Source: Myxococcales bacterium
GTDB taxonomy: Bacteria > Myxococcota_A > Polyangia > Polyangiales > Houyiibacteriaceae
Length of the DNA stretch: 16,074 nt
Reading direction: 5' to 3'
Assembly: GCA_013002645.1 (NCBI GenBank)
Contig: JABDJF010000169.1
Span: 1-16,074 of the forward strand
Shown: positions 5,928 through 13,399 of the stretch, piece by piece
Position numbering within the stretch: the stretch's first letter is position 1
Layout: each line of letters starts with the position of its first letter
Made by a program: the position numbers and the translations under genes
The notes under the pieces: model-generated
Databases searched by the model: none
Told to the model about the DNA's origin: nothing
What the model saw: only the letters and a program-made list of their open reading frames with translations

Positions 5928-8900
5928 TCAGTCGGTGCGACTCGGGGGCAGCTTCATCTCGGCCGGCATGGTCCGCAGGTGCAAGTCCCTTTGTGGGAAC
6001 GCGATTTCGATGCCGGCTTCGCGGAACGCTTCATCGATGCCCATGTGCAAATCGTGCCGCGCGGCGAACAGCTGCTCTGCGCTACGCACGAAGACCCGGA
6101 GCTCGAACGACAGCGAGCTGTCGCCAAAGGCGAGGAAGAACACTTGAGGACGCGGGTCTGCCAAGACGCGCCACGACTTTTTTGCGACCTCCTCGAGGAC
6201 CTCGATGGCCCGATTCGTGTCCGAGCCATAGGCAATGCCCACCGGAATCGAGAGGCGCAGCACCGCGTCCGACAGCGTCCAGTTGATCAGTTGCCCGGTG
6301 ACGAACTCCTTGTTGGGCACCAGGAGCTCTTTGCGATCGAACGCAGTGATCCATGTCGCGCGGGTGCGGATCCTAGAAACGGTGCCGCTGACCTCACCGA
6401 CGCTGACGACGTCGCCCACACGAATTGGCCGCTCGAACAAGATGATCAGCCCGGAAATGAAATTGGCGAAGATCTCTTGAAGGCCGAAGCCAAGCCCCAC
6501 GCCGACGGCTGCGACCAGCCATTGAATACTCGACCAGCCAATCCCGATCGCATCGAACGCGAGCGCCAGGCCCGCCAGGACCACGGCATACTTTGCGATC
6601 GTCGAATAGGCATAGCGCACGCCTTGGCCGAGGCCGCGGAACACGGTGGCTTCGAGCAGGCCGGGAACGGCACGCATGAAAACCAAGGTCAGCAAGATGA
6701 TGAAAACGGATCGGAACAGCTCCGCGAGCGTGATCGCAACCAGTCGCTCTTCGGTAGAGAAGTGTTCGACCCCGGACGGGTCAATCTCGGAGACCGTGAC
6801 CTTCTGGGCCGCTGTCCAAAGCTCGACCTGATTGAGGATCCGTGTCGCCGGCAAGAGGTCCGCCCACACGGCAAGCAATCCGAGAATGACGAGCAGAACG
6901 CCGGTGCCGATCATCAGGCGGCTGACCTCCATCTTCGGCGTCGGCCTTGGCGTCACGTCCGAGAGCTCGTCGTCTTCGAGGCCGGCGCGGCGCTCGGAAA
7001 CCAGGGCCCAGCGGGCGTAGAGCTGAATGCTGAACACGATGAGAAAGACGAGAACGGCAGATAGGTGCAAGCGAATCGCAAGCTGGAGGGAGGTCCAGTA
7101 GAAGCCGTAGAGCGCTCCAAAGATGAGGCCGAGCGGCAGCAGCACCGAAAAGACTCGGAGCAGGCGCAAGACCCACGGACGAACAGACCCGTGTCCGGGC
7201 ATCACGGCCGTCACCGGCCCGTCCGATCTCAATGCCAGATAGTTGAACGCGGCGACGACGAGCATCGACGAGGAGAAAGCCACACGACCGACCGACTCGC
7301 GCCACAGGTCCTCGCCGCGCGCTTCGAAAACGAAAATGATGAAGACGGCCGGCACGGTAAGAGCTGCAAACCAGCGCAGGATTCGCCACAGGGATTGCGT
7401 GGCGTCCGCTGACCATGCGCAATGCGCGCCGGCGATTCCGTTCGGCCGAACGAGCTGCCGACACAGGCGAAGGGTCGCCCAATACGCGGATGCCACCAGT
7501 AACCCGTACGCGAAACTGCGAGTGTACTGGGTTGCCGACGGAGACGCGCCGAGATGCCAAGCCAAATACGCGAAAACCGCGGGCAACCAAAGTGCCAACG
7601 CGAGCGTAATCAGCAAGGCCTCTAGCGTGGGCGCCGCGGTCGCGCAGTCGGATCTGCGCGCTGTTTCGTCGAGAGCTCGAAGTCGACGTTTGGCTCTCCC
7701 TACCAAGGGAACGGACAAGATGACGAGGATCAAGGCGAGAAGATTGACGGGCCAGAACTCAATCGCGGCTATTCGACAAGTCCTGCCGAGCTGGGCCCAA
7801 TACTTGGGGCTCAATAGCCAGGTCATCGCATCGCGCCCGTCCGAGAGAAGCTCCGGCTGCACCGCTTTGCCGCTCGGGACCCAGAGGATCCGCTCGTCGA
7901 TGAAATCGAGAAGATCCTTGGTGCGATCGATGAGCTCGTGCTGGCTCGCATCGAAGTCGACGAGCTTCTGGAAGTAGGTCTCGTAGTCGTCGATCAGCGC
8001 GTCCATGTACCTTCGCTGAGTTTCGAACAGCTGCCGAAGGAGCTGCTCGACCTCCCTGCGGGCTTCCGGAGAGACCGGCTCCTCGACCGACGCCATCACC
8101 TCGCCGACCAAAGTATCGATATCGGCCAGCGCCTGGCGCTGCTCCCGAAGCTTGATCTGCTGAAGCTGTACGTCGCCGATCTGCTCCTGACGCATACGAA
8201 TGAAACGCCGGTACATGCCGATGTCGGGCGCGTCTGCGCGATGCTGTCGAAGCAAGGCACCGACCGAATCGGCGAGCCCAACGGCCTCGACGCGTGCCGC
8301 GAGCCGGAGCAGCTCGGACTCGATTCCTGCAACTCTGGCCTCGGCCCGCGCCAACTTCTGGCTGACGTCTTCGATCTGCTGGTAGAGCCCGCTGTCCCCT
8401 GTCCAAACCGAGGCGAGTGCTTCGTTTCGCCGGTAGAGCTCTTCGAGGGTTTGCTTGAACCCCTCCGGTAGCGCGGTCAGCTCCTCGAGGAGCTTCTTGG
8501 CTTCCTCGTTCTCGCTCTCGACCTCGAGGAGCTCCATGCGCTGCGTCGCTTCGCGTAGCGTGGTGCTTAGAGCTGCGTAGTAGGCGATTCGCAAGGTTGC
8601 TCGGTCGCGGCTCTTGGCTAGCAGCTCACCGCGGACTTCGTAGCTTGCGAGCTCGTTTTGATACGCTTCGATTTCCGCCAACAGGGCTTCACGTCGAAGC
8701 GAGTCGATTTCGGAAAACCCCTCTGCTCGTTCGGCGCTGCTGCCTGCCCCGACGGGGGTGCCTTCGAGATCTCGAAGTCGCTGCTTCGCGATCAGGAGCA
8801 ACTCGGGAATCCTTCGACGTCGCTCTGCCCGCGCCTCGGATTCCGCATCGAGCTCCATGGCATCGCGTCGCGCCGCTGCGAGATCCTGCTCCGCCTCGAC

Positions 8901-9263
8901 GAGCTTCGCGGCCAACTCATCCGCCGTGGCGCCCTCGGGCACCTCGATGGACTTCCGCTCCTGAAGGCGTGCAACCTCCTGGTCGATGATCTCCGCGCGG
9001 GACTGGGCTTCTTCCCCCGCACGCTTGTACTCCTCCGCCTTGGCCTTCCAGCTCTGGAGTCGGGCTCGCAGCTCCTGGATCTTTCGGTCGATCTCGAGCA
9101 GCTCCGGCGAGGTCTCGCGCGGACCTGGCTCCTCCACAGCCGTGGGCAGCGGGCTGGTCTGAGCCGCCGCCCAAGAGGGAACGACGGCTACGAAGGTTAC
9201 GAAGGCAACGAGACCAAGGCCAATGACGACGGCTGCCCAGAACGTTGCGTTTCGTCGACTCAT
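5928..9263 (-). CDS. Large MscK-like mechanosensitive ion channel (MscS superfamily)
   Basis: This protein of 1111 residues is close to the length of E. coli MscK and MscM. Residues 1-34 are a signal peptide with a likely cut after AAA. Residues about 50-460 form a long charged, heptad-rich periplasmic domain, largely coiled coil. About eleven membrane segments follow from residue 503. The MscS domain occupies about 885-1095. Its pore helix is the Gly/Ala-rich AVGVGLGFGLQEIFANFISG (919-938), and ERPIRVGDVV and LVPNKEFVTGQLINWTLSD are in the beta domain. Such channels open under membrane tension to release solutes on osmotic downshock. The start is the ATG at 9263, because it overlaps the tesB stop as ATGA and begins the signal peptide. 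A longer frame to 9398 adds 45 arginine-rich residues that lie wholly inside tesB. Ion selectivity or gating by other factors cannot be read from sequence. Confidence 0.92.
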   Translation of the reverse strand: MSRRNATFWAAVVIGLGLVAFVTFVAVVPSWAAAQTSPLPTAVEEPGPRETSPELLEIDRKIQELRARLQSWKAKAEEYKRAGEEAQSRAEIIDQEVARLQERKSIEVPEGATADELAAKLVEAEQDLAAARRDAMELDAESEARAERRRRIPELLLIAKQRLRDLEGTPVGAGSSAERAEGFSEIDSLRREALLAEIEAYQNELASYEVRGELLAKSRDRATLRIAYYAALSTTLREATQRMELLEVESENEEAKKLLEELTALPEGFKQTLEELYRRNEALASVWTGDSGLYQQIEDVSQKLARAEARVAGIESELLRLAARVEAVGLADSVGALLRQHRADAPDIGMYRRFIRMRQEQIGDVQLQQIKLREQRQALADIDTLVGEVMASVEEPVSPEARREVEQLLRQLFETQRRYMDALIDDYETYFQKLVDFDASQHELIDRTKDLLDFIDERILWVPSGKAVQPELLSDGRDAMTWLLSPKYWAQLGRTCRIAAIEFWPVNLLALILVILSVPLVGRAKRRLRALDETARRSDCATAAPTLEALLITLALALWLPAVFAYLAWHLGASPSATQYTRSFAYGLLVASAYWATLRLCRQLVRPNGIAGAHCAWSADATQSLWRILRWFAALTVPAVFIIFVFEARGEDLWRESVGRVAFSSSMLVVAAFNYLALRSDGPVTAVMPGHGSVRPWVLRLLRVFSVLLPLGLIFGALYGFYWTSLQLAIRLHLSAVLVFLIVFSIQLYARWALVSERRAGLEDDELSDVTPRPTPKMEVSRLMIGTGVLLVILGLLAVWADLLPATRILNQVELWTAAQKVTVSEIDPSGVEHFSTEERLVAITLAELFRSVFIILLTLVFMRAVPGLLEATVFRGLGQGVRYAYSTIAKYAVVLAGLALAFDAIGIGWSSIQWLVAAVGVGLGFGLQEIFANFISGLIILFERPIRVGDVVSVGEVSGTVSRIRTRATWITAFDRKELLVPNKEFVTGQLINWTLSDAVLRLSIPVGIAYGSDTNRAIEVLEEVAKKSWRVLADPRPQVFFLAFGDSSLSFELRVFVRSAEQLFAARHDLHMGIDEAFREAGIEIAFPQRDLHLRTMPAEMKLPPSRTD

Positions 9264-10123
9264 CGGGGTTTCCGGTTTCGCATCAAACCCTCTTGCGCGA
9301 CCGAAGCGACGAGCGCCCCGGCTCGGGAGTAAATCCGTCCGAAGTTCAGTCCACGGCCTCCGCCGGTACGCGGGCTGTCGGTCACGTAGAGCATCCACTC
9401 ATCTGCGCGACAAGCTTGGTGAAACCAGATCGCGTGGTCCAGGCTCGCGATGATGAGCCCGTCGGTCAGGAAGCTGTGACCGTGTTCGGTAAACGAGGCT
9501 TCGAGCAATCCGTAATCGCTGGCATACGCGAGAACTGCCTGATGGATGACGGGATCGCCGTCGAGCGTCCCCGCAGCGCGAAACCAAGTTCGGTGAATGC
9601 CGGATCGCGATTTCGGTTCGAGCAAATCAACGTGATCGACCTCGCGTCGCTCGATGGGCCGGTCGAGCATCAAAAGGAAATCGAGCGCTGGATTGTCCGA
9701 GCGATCCTTGTAGGCCCGCAGTCGCTCCACGTTCGTCGGGACGGTCTCCGGTGGCGGCGCTTCAGGCATGTCGGTCTGGTGTTCGAGGCCTTCCTCCGGC
9801 GCCTGGAATGAAACCGACAGGTTGAAAATTGCTTTCCCGTGTTGCTTGGCCACGACACGCCGCGTGGCGAACGAGCGCCCGTCCCGAATGCGGTCGACAT
9901 GGTAGATGACGGGAACCGAGGTATCGCCCTCACGCAGGAAATACCCGTGCAGCGAATGTGCAACGCGGCCCTCGACCGTTCGGCATGCCGCGATGAGCGA
10001 CTGCGCAGCGACCAGGCCGCCGAAAATCCGGGGCCGACCGTCGTGAGGACTGAATCCACGGAAGAGATCGCGATCGAGAAGCTCCAGATCGAGGCGCTCG
10101 AGAAGGCCGGCGAGGTTGGACAC
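9260..10123 (-). CDS. tesB: Acyl-CoA thioesterase II (TesB, double hotdog)
   Basis: This 287-residue protein is the standard length of TesB, which hydrolyses medium- to long-chain acyl-CoA to free fatty acid and CoA in the cytoplasm. Two hotdog repeats are visible. The first contains RIFGGLVAAQSLIAA (32-46) and SLHGYFLREGD (57-67), and the second TWFRAAG (179-185) through the C-terminus. The catalytic triad of E. coli TesB (Asp204, Thr228, Gln278) corresponds to Asp203 in YASDYGLL, Ser227 in SLDHAIWFH and Gln277 in VASVAQEGLMR; Ser for Thr is conservative. Translation begins at a GTG (10123-10121) preceded by a G-rich run. It overlaps the following channel gene by four bases, so the two are made together. 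The pairing of a thioesterase with a tension channel has no obvious biochemical reason. Confidence 0.94.
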   Translation of the reverse strand: MSNLAGLLERLDLELLDRDLFRGFSPHDGRPRIFGGLVAAQSLIAACRTVEGRVAHSLHGYFLREGDTSVPVIYHVDRIRDGRSFATRRVVAKQHGKAIFNLSVSFQAPEEGLEHQTDMPEAPPPETVPTNVERLRAYKDRSDNPALDFLLMLDRPIERREVDHVDLLEPKSRSGIHRTWFRAAGTLDGDPVIHQAVLAYASDYGLLEASFTEHGHSFLTDGLIIASLDHAIWFHQACRADEWMLYVTDSPRTGGGRGLNFGRIYSRAGALVASVAQEGLMRNRKPR

Positions 10124-10168
10124 CCCGGGGAATTAGCACGGCAGCACCTCGGACGGATGAATCACGGT

Positions 10169-10178
10169 GTAGTACTAC
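10169..10178. promoter_or_regulatory. Perfect 10-base palindrome, possible operator
   Basis: GTAGTACTAC is exactly self-complementary and ends seven bases before the TTGACA -35 element of the DUF1592 gene. It lies in the 110-base gap that separates that gene from tesB, so a dimeric regulator binding here could act on either side. A ten-base palindrome can arise by chance; this is a suggestion only. Confidence 0.22.
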
Positions 10179-10185
10179 TGAACCC

Positions 10186-10213
10186 TTGACACCTACATGC
10201 CCTAGGCTAGAAA
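10186..10213 (+). promoter_or_regulatory. Sigma70-type promoter of the DUF1592-DUF1552 operon
   Basis: A perfect TTGACA (10186-10191) is followed after 16 bases by TAGAAA (10208-10213). Transcription would begin near 10220, giving a leader of about 14 bases with the ribosome site TAGGG at 10224-10228, five bases before the TTG start at 10234. The full-consensus -35 is the strongest such element seen in this window. Confidence 0.5.
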
Positions 10214-10228
10214 CTTGAGCCTCTAGGG
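10200..10228. repeat. Imperfect inverted repeat spanning -10 and ribosome site
   Basis: CCCTAGGCT (10200-10208) pairs with AGC-CT-CTAGGG (10218-10228): six pairs, then a two-base bulge (10221-10222), then three pairs, around a nine-base loop. The left arm reaches into the -10 hexamer and the right arm covers the ribosome site of the DUF1592 gene. This fits an operator. It would not form in full in an mRNA starting near 10220. Confidence 0.35.
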
Positions 10229-10233
10229 TTAAT

Positions 10234-11928
10234 TTGCGCGTTCGATATCTACAGATCTGCAGCGTCCTCCTGCTGTTTGGTTGTAACGGGGCGATCGGCG
10301 AGGCGACCAGCGAGCCTGGGACTGGCGGAACGCAGGGCAGCGGCGGAACGCCCGCTCCTGTTTGCGGGCGCTCGGTCTGCGGCGCCACCGGTGAGCTTGC
10401 GGCAGCAACGGCCTTCCCGCGTCTCACGCACAGTCAGTGGGAGAACAGCGTGCGCGATCTGCTCCGTCTCACGGAGGCGCCGGATCTCTCGAACAGCTTC
10501 GAACCGGACACGAGAGTTAGCTTTTTCGACAACAACATCCGCGCGCTCCGGGTGAGCAGCGACCTATGGGGTGACTACCAAGACGCGGCAGAGACCTTGG
10601 CTGACGCGGCGACGTCTGACCCGGCAATCCTCGCCGGCCTGCTGCCAGACGGACTCCCGGGCGACGCTTTGGAACGTGCGCGGGCCGTGGTTCGCGACCT
10701 CGGCCGCCGAGCATATCGGCGTACCCTCTCCAACGAGGAAATCGACGCGCACGTTAGCCTCTTCGAGCAGGGCGCCACCCATTTCCCCGACATGTCGGCA
10801 TTCGACGCTGGAGCTCGAATCCTGCTCGAGGCGTTCTTGCAATCGCCACATTTCGTCTACCGGGTCGAGCTCGGTCAGAGCCAGACCGGGGACGCCGTCC
10901 AGCTGAACGACTTCGAGATCGCATCCCGTCTCTCGTACATGATCTGGAACAGCGGACCGGATGACGCCTTGCTCGACCAAGCCGAGCAGGGCGCGCTGCG
11001 CACGCCGGAACAAATCGCCACCCAGGCGGCGCGCTTGCTCGATGACCCAAGGGGCCGGGCGATGCTCGAGCGCTATCATGCGCAGCTCTTCAACTGGGAC
11101 CTCTACCGCGATCTGAGCAAAGACTCGTCGGAGTTCCCTCTGTACTACGGCGGCGTGGGCGAGGACATGTACGAGGAGGCTCGTCGATTCGTCGAGCACA
11201 TCTTCGATTCGAACGGGGATTTCGCGGAGCTGATGACTGCACCCTACACGTTCGTAAATCGCGATCTGGCGTCGATTTACGGGTTCGAAGGTGGGTTTGG
11301 AGATTCTTTCACGCAAGCCAGCTTCGACCCAATGACGCAACCTCAGCGCGGCGGTCTTCTCACACAACTCGGCTTTCTAGCATCGCACGGCGGGCTCACG
11401 GGCTCCGTTCATCGCGGCGTATTCATCAATCATCGCGTGCTTTGTACGGAGCTGCCCCCGCCGCCAGACGCGCTTCCGCCGATTCCCGGAGACGATGGCA
11501 TGACGATGACCTCCCGCGAGCGAATCGAAATGCACACCGGTCCCGGAACCTGCGGCGCGAGCTGCCACGGGACGTACATCAATCCAATCGGCTATGCCTT
11601 CGAAGGCTTCGACGGGCTCGGGCAGTATCGGACCGAGGAGCTCGGTCTGCCGGTCGACTCGGCGGCGACCTTCGAGTTCGCAGACGGGCCGGTATCGTAC
11701 GACGGTGCGGGAGAGCTCAACAGAGCGATGGTCGAGCGGATCGAGACGCACGACTGCTATGCAAAGCACTGGGTCGAGTATGCACTCGGGCGCGATACGG
11801 CCGGGTCCGACCTCGACCTCATCCAGAACATGGGCGACGCCTCACTTGGCGGACTGTCGCTCCGAGAGCTCATCATCGAGCTCGCCCAGAGCGAAGAGTT
11901 CCGGGCGCGCAACGCGGGGGGCCCATGA
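10234..11928 (+). CDS. DUF1592-family lipoprotein (DUF1587/1595/1592/1588/1585 architecture)
   Basis: This 564-residue exported protein belongs to a family common in Planctomycetes and Myxococcota and of unproven function. Residues 1-17 form a lipoprotein signal ending LFGC, with lipidation at Cys17, followed by a Gly/Thr-rich spacer to about 45. The family's blocks come in order. FPRLTHSQWENSVRDLL (61-77) is DUF1587-like, RAYRRTLSNEEI (159-170) to SPHFVYRVELG (204-214) is DUF1595, and LNDFEIASRLSYMIW (224-238) opens DUF1592. QRGGLLTQLGFLASHG (371-386) is DUF1588, and NPIGYAFEGFDGLGQYR (450-466) leads into DUF1585 up to LAQSEEFRAR. A heme-c-like site reads C440-GAS-C444-H445, with three rather than two residues between the cysteines. 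Translation starts at TTG with TAGGG five bases upstream. The stop overlaps the DUF1552 start as ATGA. Redox or catalytic function is not established. Confidence 0.9.
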   Translation: MRVRYLQICSVLLLFGCNGAIGEATSEPGTGGTQGSGGTPAPVCGRSVCGATGELAAATAFPRLTHSQWENSVRDLLRLTEAPDLSNSFEPDTRVSFFDNNIRALRVSSDLWGDYQDAAETLADAATSDPAILAGLLPDGLPGDALERARAVVRDLGRRAYRRTLSNEEIDAHVSLFEQGATHFPDMSAFDAGARILLEAFLQSPHFVYRVELGQSQTGDAVQLNDFEIASRLSYMIWNSGPDDALLDQAEQGALRTPEQIATQAARLLDDPRGRAMLERYHAQLFNWDLYRDLSKDSSEFPLYYGGVGEDMYEEARRFVEHIFDSNGDFAELMTAPYTFVNRDLASIYGFEGGFGDSFTQASFDPMTQPQRGGLLTQLGFLASHGGLTGSVHRGVFINHRVLCTELPPPPDALPPIPGDDGMTMTSRERIEMHTGPGTCGASCHGTYINPIGYAFEGFDGLGQYRTEELGLPVDSAATFEFADGPVSYDGAGELNRAMVERIETHDCYAKHWVEYALGRDTAGSDLDLIQNMGDASLGGLSLRELIIELAQSEEFRARNAGGP

Positions 11929-13346
11929 GCTCATTCGGTAGGCATCCATTTACCCGGCGGCTGTTTTTGACGGGCGCCACCGGTGTCACGGTCGGACTTC
12001 CGTTTCTCGAGACGTTTGCATCGAAGGTGGTTCGGGCGGCCGGTCCCGACGACCCCGGCTTCGTCGTGTTCATGCGCCAGGGCAACGGCTGTTCCCAGGC
12101 GATGCAATACAGCAACCCGGCGGAGCCCGAGATGTTCTGGCCTCGCAATCTCGGAGCGCTCACGACGGCCTCGATGCTCGCCGATAGCGATCGGGCTACC
12201 AGCGAGCTGAGCGCACACGCGGACAAGCTCCTGATGGTGCGAGGAGTTCGCGGCGCGTTTTCCATCTCGGGCTGTGGCCACGCTCGCGGCGCACTTCAAG
12301 CGCTCACCGCGCAGCCCACCGGAGACGCCGAAGCAAGCAACAACTCCCTCGCGCTCGGCGAGTCACTCGACAACCGCATCGCCCGAGAGCTCAACCCCGA
12401 CGGCCGAGGTCCACTCACTTTGGCGGCGATGCGCCCATACAACTTCCTCGACAGCGTGCTTTCGTACCGCGGGCCGAACGATCGCCGTGGTGCGCAGACC
12501 AACCCAAAGGTCGCCTTCGACGACATCATGGGGCTTGTTAATCTGGACGAAGGCTCCGCAAACGCGATCGCCATGCGCCGTCAAAGCGTCAATGACCTGG
12601 TCCGCAATCAAATGCAGTCTCTCTTGAGCCGGAGCGATTTGAGCTCGGACGATCGCAACCGGTTGGACTCTCACTTCTCGGCGATTCGGGATCTCGAGAT
12701 CCGGCTTGCGGAGTGCACGCCGCTTGGCGCCTCGACCGTGAGCTCGATCAACGCCATCGACGGGGACCATCAGAACGGCGACCGGGTCGTTGAAGTGGCA
12801 GAGCTACACATCGATGTGATCGCGCTGGCGATCTCCTGTGGCTACACCCACGCGGTGACCCTGCAAATCGGAAACGGCAACGACAGCACGCGCTACCGCT
12901 GGCAAGGAGAGCAGTTTCCCTCGTACCACTGGATCTCCCATCGCATTTTCGCGGACGGTTCCGACGGTGACCCGATCCCCGATGCCCAGTCGAAACATGC
13001 GGCCGTCGACCGCATTCATGCGCGCCTGTTCGGAAGGCTGCTCGACCGGCTCTCGGCGTACACGACCGAGACAGGAACGCTTCTCGACAAAGGCGTCTGC
13101 GCATGGATCAACGACCTCTCGAACGGCCCGCCGCACTCGATCAACAACCTCCCCTACATCCTGGCCGGGGGTGCGGACGGGTACCTGCGGACCGGGACGT
13201 ATGTCGATGCCGGCGACGCCCCACACAACAAGCTGCTGAACACGGTCGCGACCGCCGTCGGGCTGCGAAAGAGCGGCGGGGAGCCGGTCGATGATTTTGG
13301 GCATGCCAGTCTGGAGCGAGGGCTCATCGACGAGATGATCGCGTAA
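11925..13346 (+). CDS. DUF1552 family protein with Tat signal
   Basis: This 473-residue protein is the usual partner of DUF1592-family lipoproteins. The N-terminus has a twin-arginine signal: TRRLFLTG (10-17) with RRxFL, then a hydrophobic stretch to about residue 33, implying folded export, perhaps with a cofactor. The family-typical GCGHARG is at 116-122, with His119 a candidate metal or catalytic residue, and the C-terminal HNKLLNTVATAVGL is also typical. DUF1552 proteins have been loosely linked to the alkaline phosphatase and DUF1501 superfamily, but no enzyme activity is proven. The start is the ATG at 11925, inside the ATGA overlap with the preceding gene. An upstream extension in the same frame to 11442 is arginine-rich and lies within the DUF1592 gene, so it is not used. 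Coupled translation suggests a fixed ratio or a complex. Confidence 0.92.
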   Translation: MSSFGRHPFTRRLFLTGATGVTVGLPFLETFASKVVRAAGPDDPGFVVFMRQGNGCSQAMQYSNPAEPEMFWPRNLGALTTASMLADSDRATSELSAHADKLLMVRGVRGAFSISGCGHARGALQALTAQPTGDAEASNNSLALGESLDNRIARELNPDGRGPLTLAAMRPYNFLDSVLSYRGPNDRRGAQTNPKVAFDDIMGLVNLDEGSANAIAMRRQSVNDLVRNQMQSLLSRSDLSSDDRNRLDSHFSAIRDLEIRLAECTPLGASTVSSINAIDGDHQNGDRVVEVAELHIDVIALAISCGYTHAVTLQIGNGNDSTRYRWQGEQFPSYHWISHRIFADGSDGDPIPDAQSKHAAVDRIHARLFGRLLDRLSAYTTETGTLLDKGVCAWINDLSNGPPHSINNLPYILAGGADGYLRTGTYVDAGDAPHNKLLNTVATAVGLRKSGGEPVDDFGHASLERGLIDEMIA

Positions 13347-13382
13347 TCCACCTCACAAGCCAGCTGCGCAACATTCCTTCAG

Positions 13383-13391
13383 TGCTATAAT
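13383..13391 (+). promoter_or_regulatory. Extended -10 promoter of the FG-GAP lipoprotein gene, probably leaderless
   Basis: TGC-TATAAT is a perfect extended -10 (TG at 13383-13384, TATAAT at 13386-13391). No clear -35 lies 16-18 bases upstream, which is normal for extended -10 promoters. The start codon ATG begins at 13400, eight bases after the hexamer, so the mRNA would begin at or within two bases of the ATG. No Shine-Dalgarno sequence is present in between, consistent with a leaderless transcript. It also separates this gene from the DUF1592-DUF1552 unit. Confidence 0.62.
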
Positions 13392-13399
13392 ATTCCACT

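Noticed and set aside
5907..7064. Plus-strand open frame of 385 codons after gspC
   Set aside because: It is antisense to the MscS domain of the channel gene, whose protein matches a known family throughout; the antisense product is charged and featureless.
9264..9398. N-terminal extension of the channel gene to 9398
   Set aside because: It adds 45 Arg-rich residues in front of a good signal peptide and lies within tesB; the ATGA overlap start at 9263 is better.
11442..11924. N-terminal extension of the DUF1552 gene
   Set aside because: 161 extra residues are an Arg-rich shadow of the DUF1592 gene, and the Tat signal begins properly at 11925.
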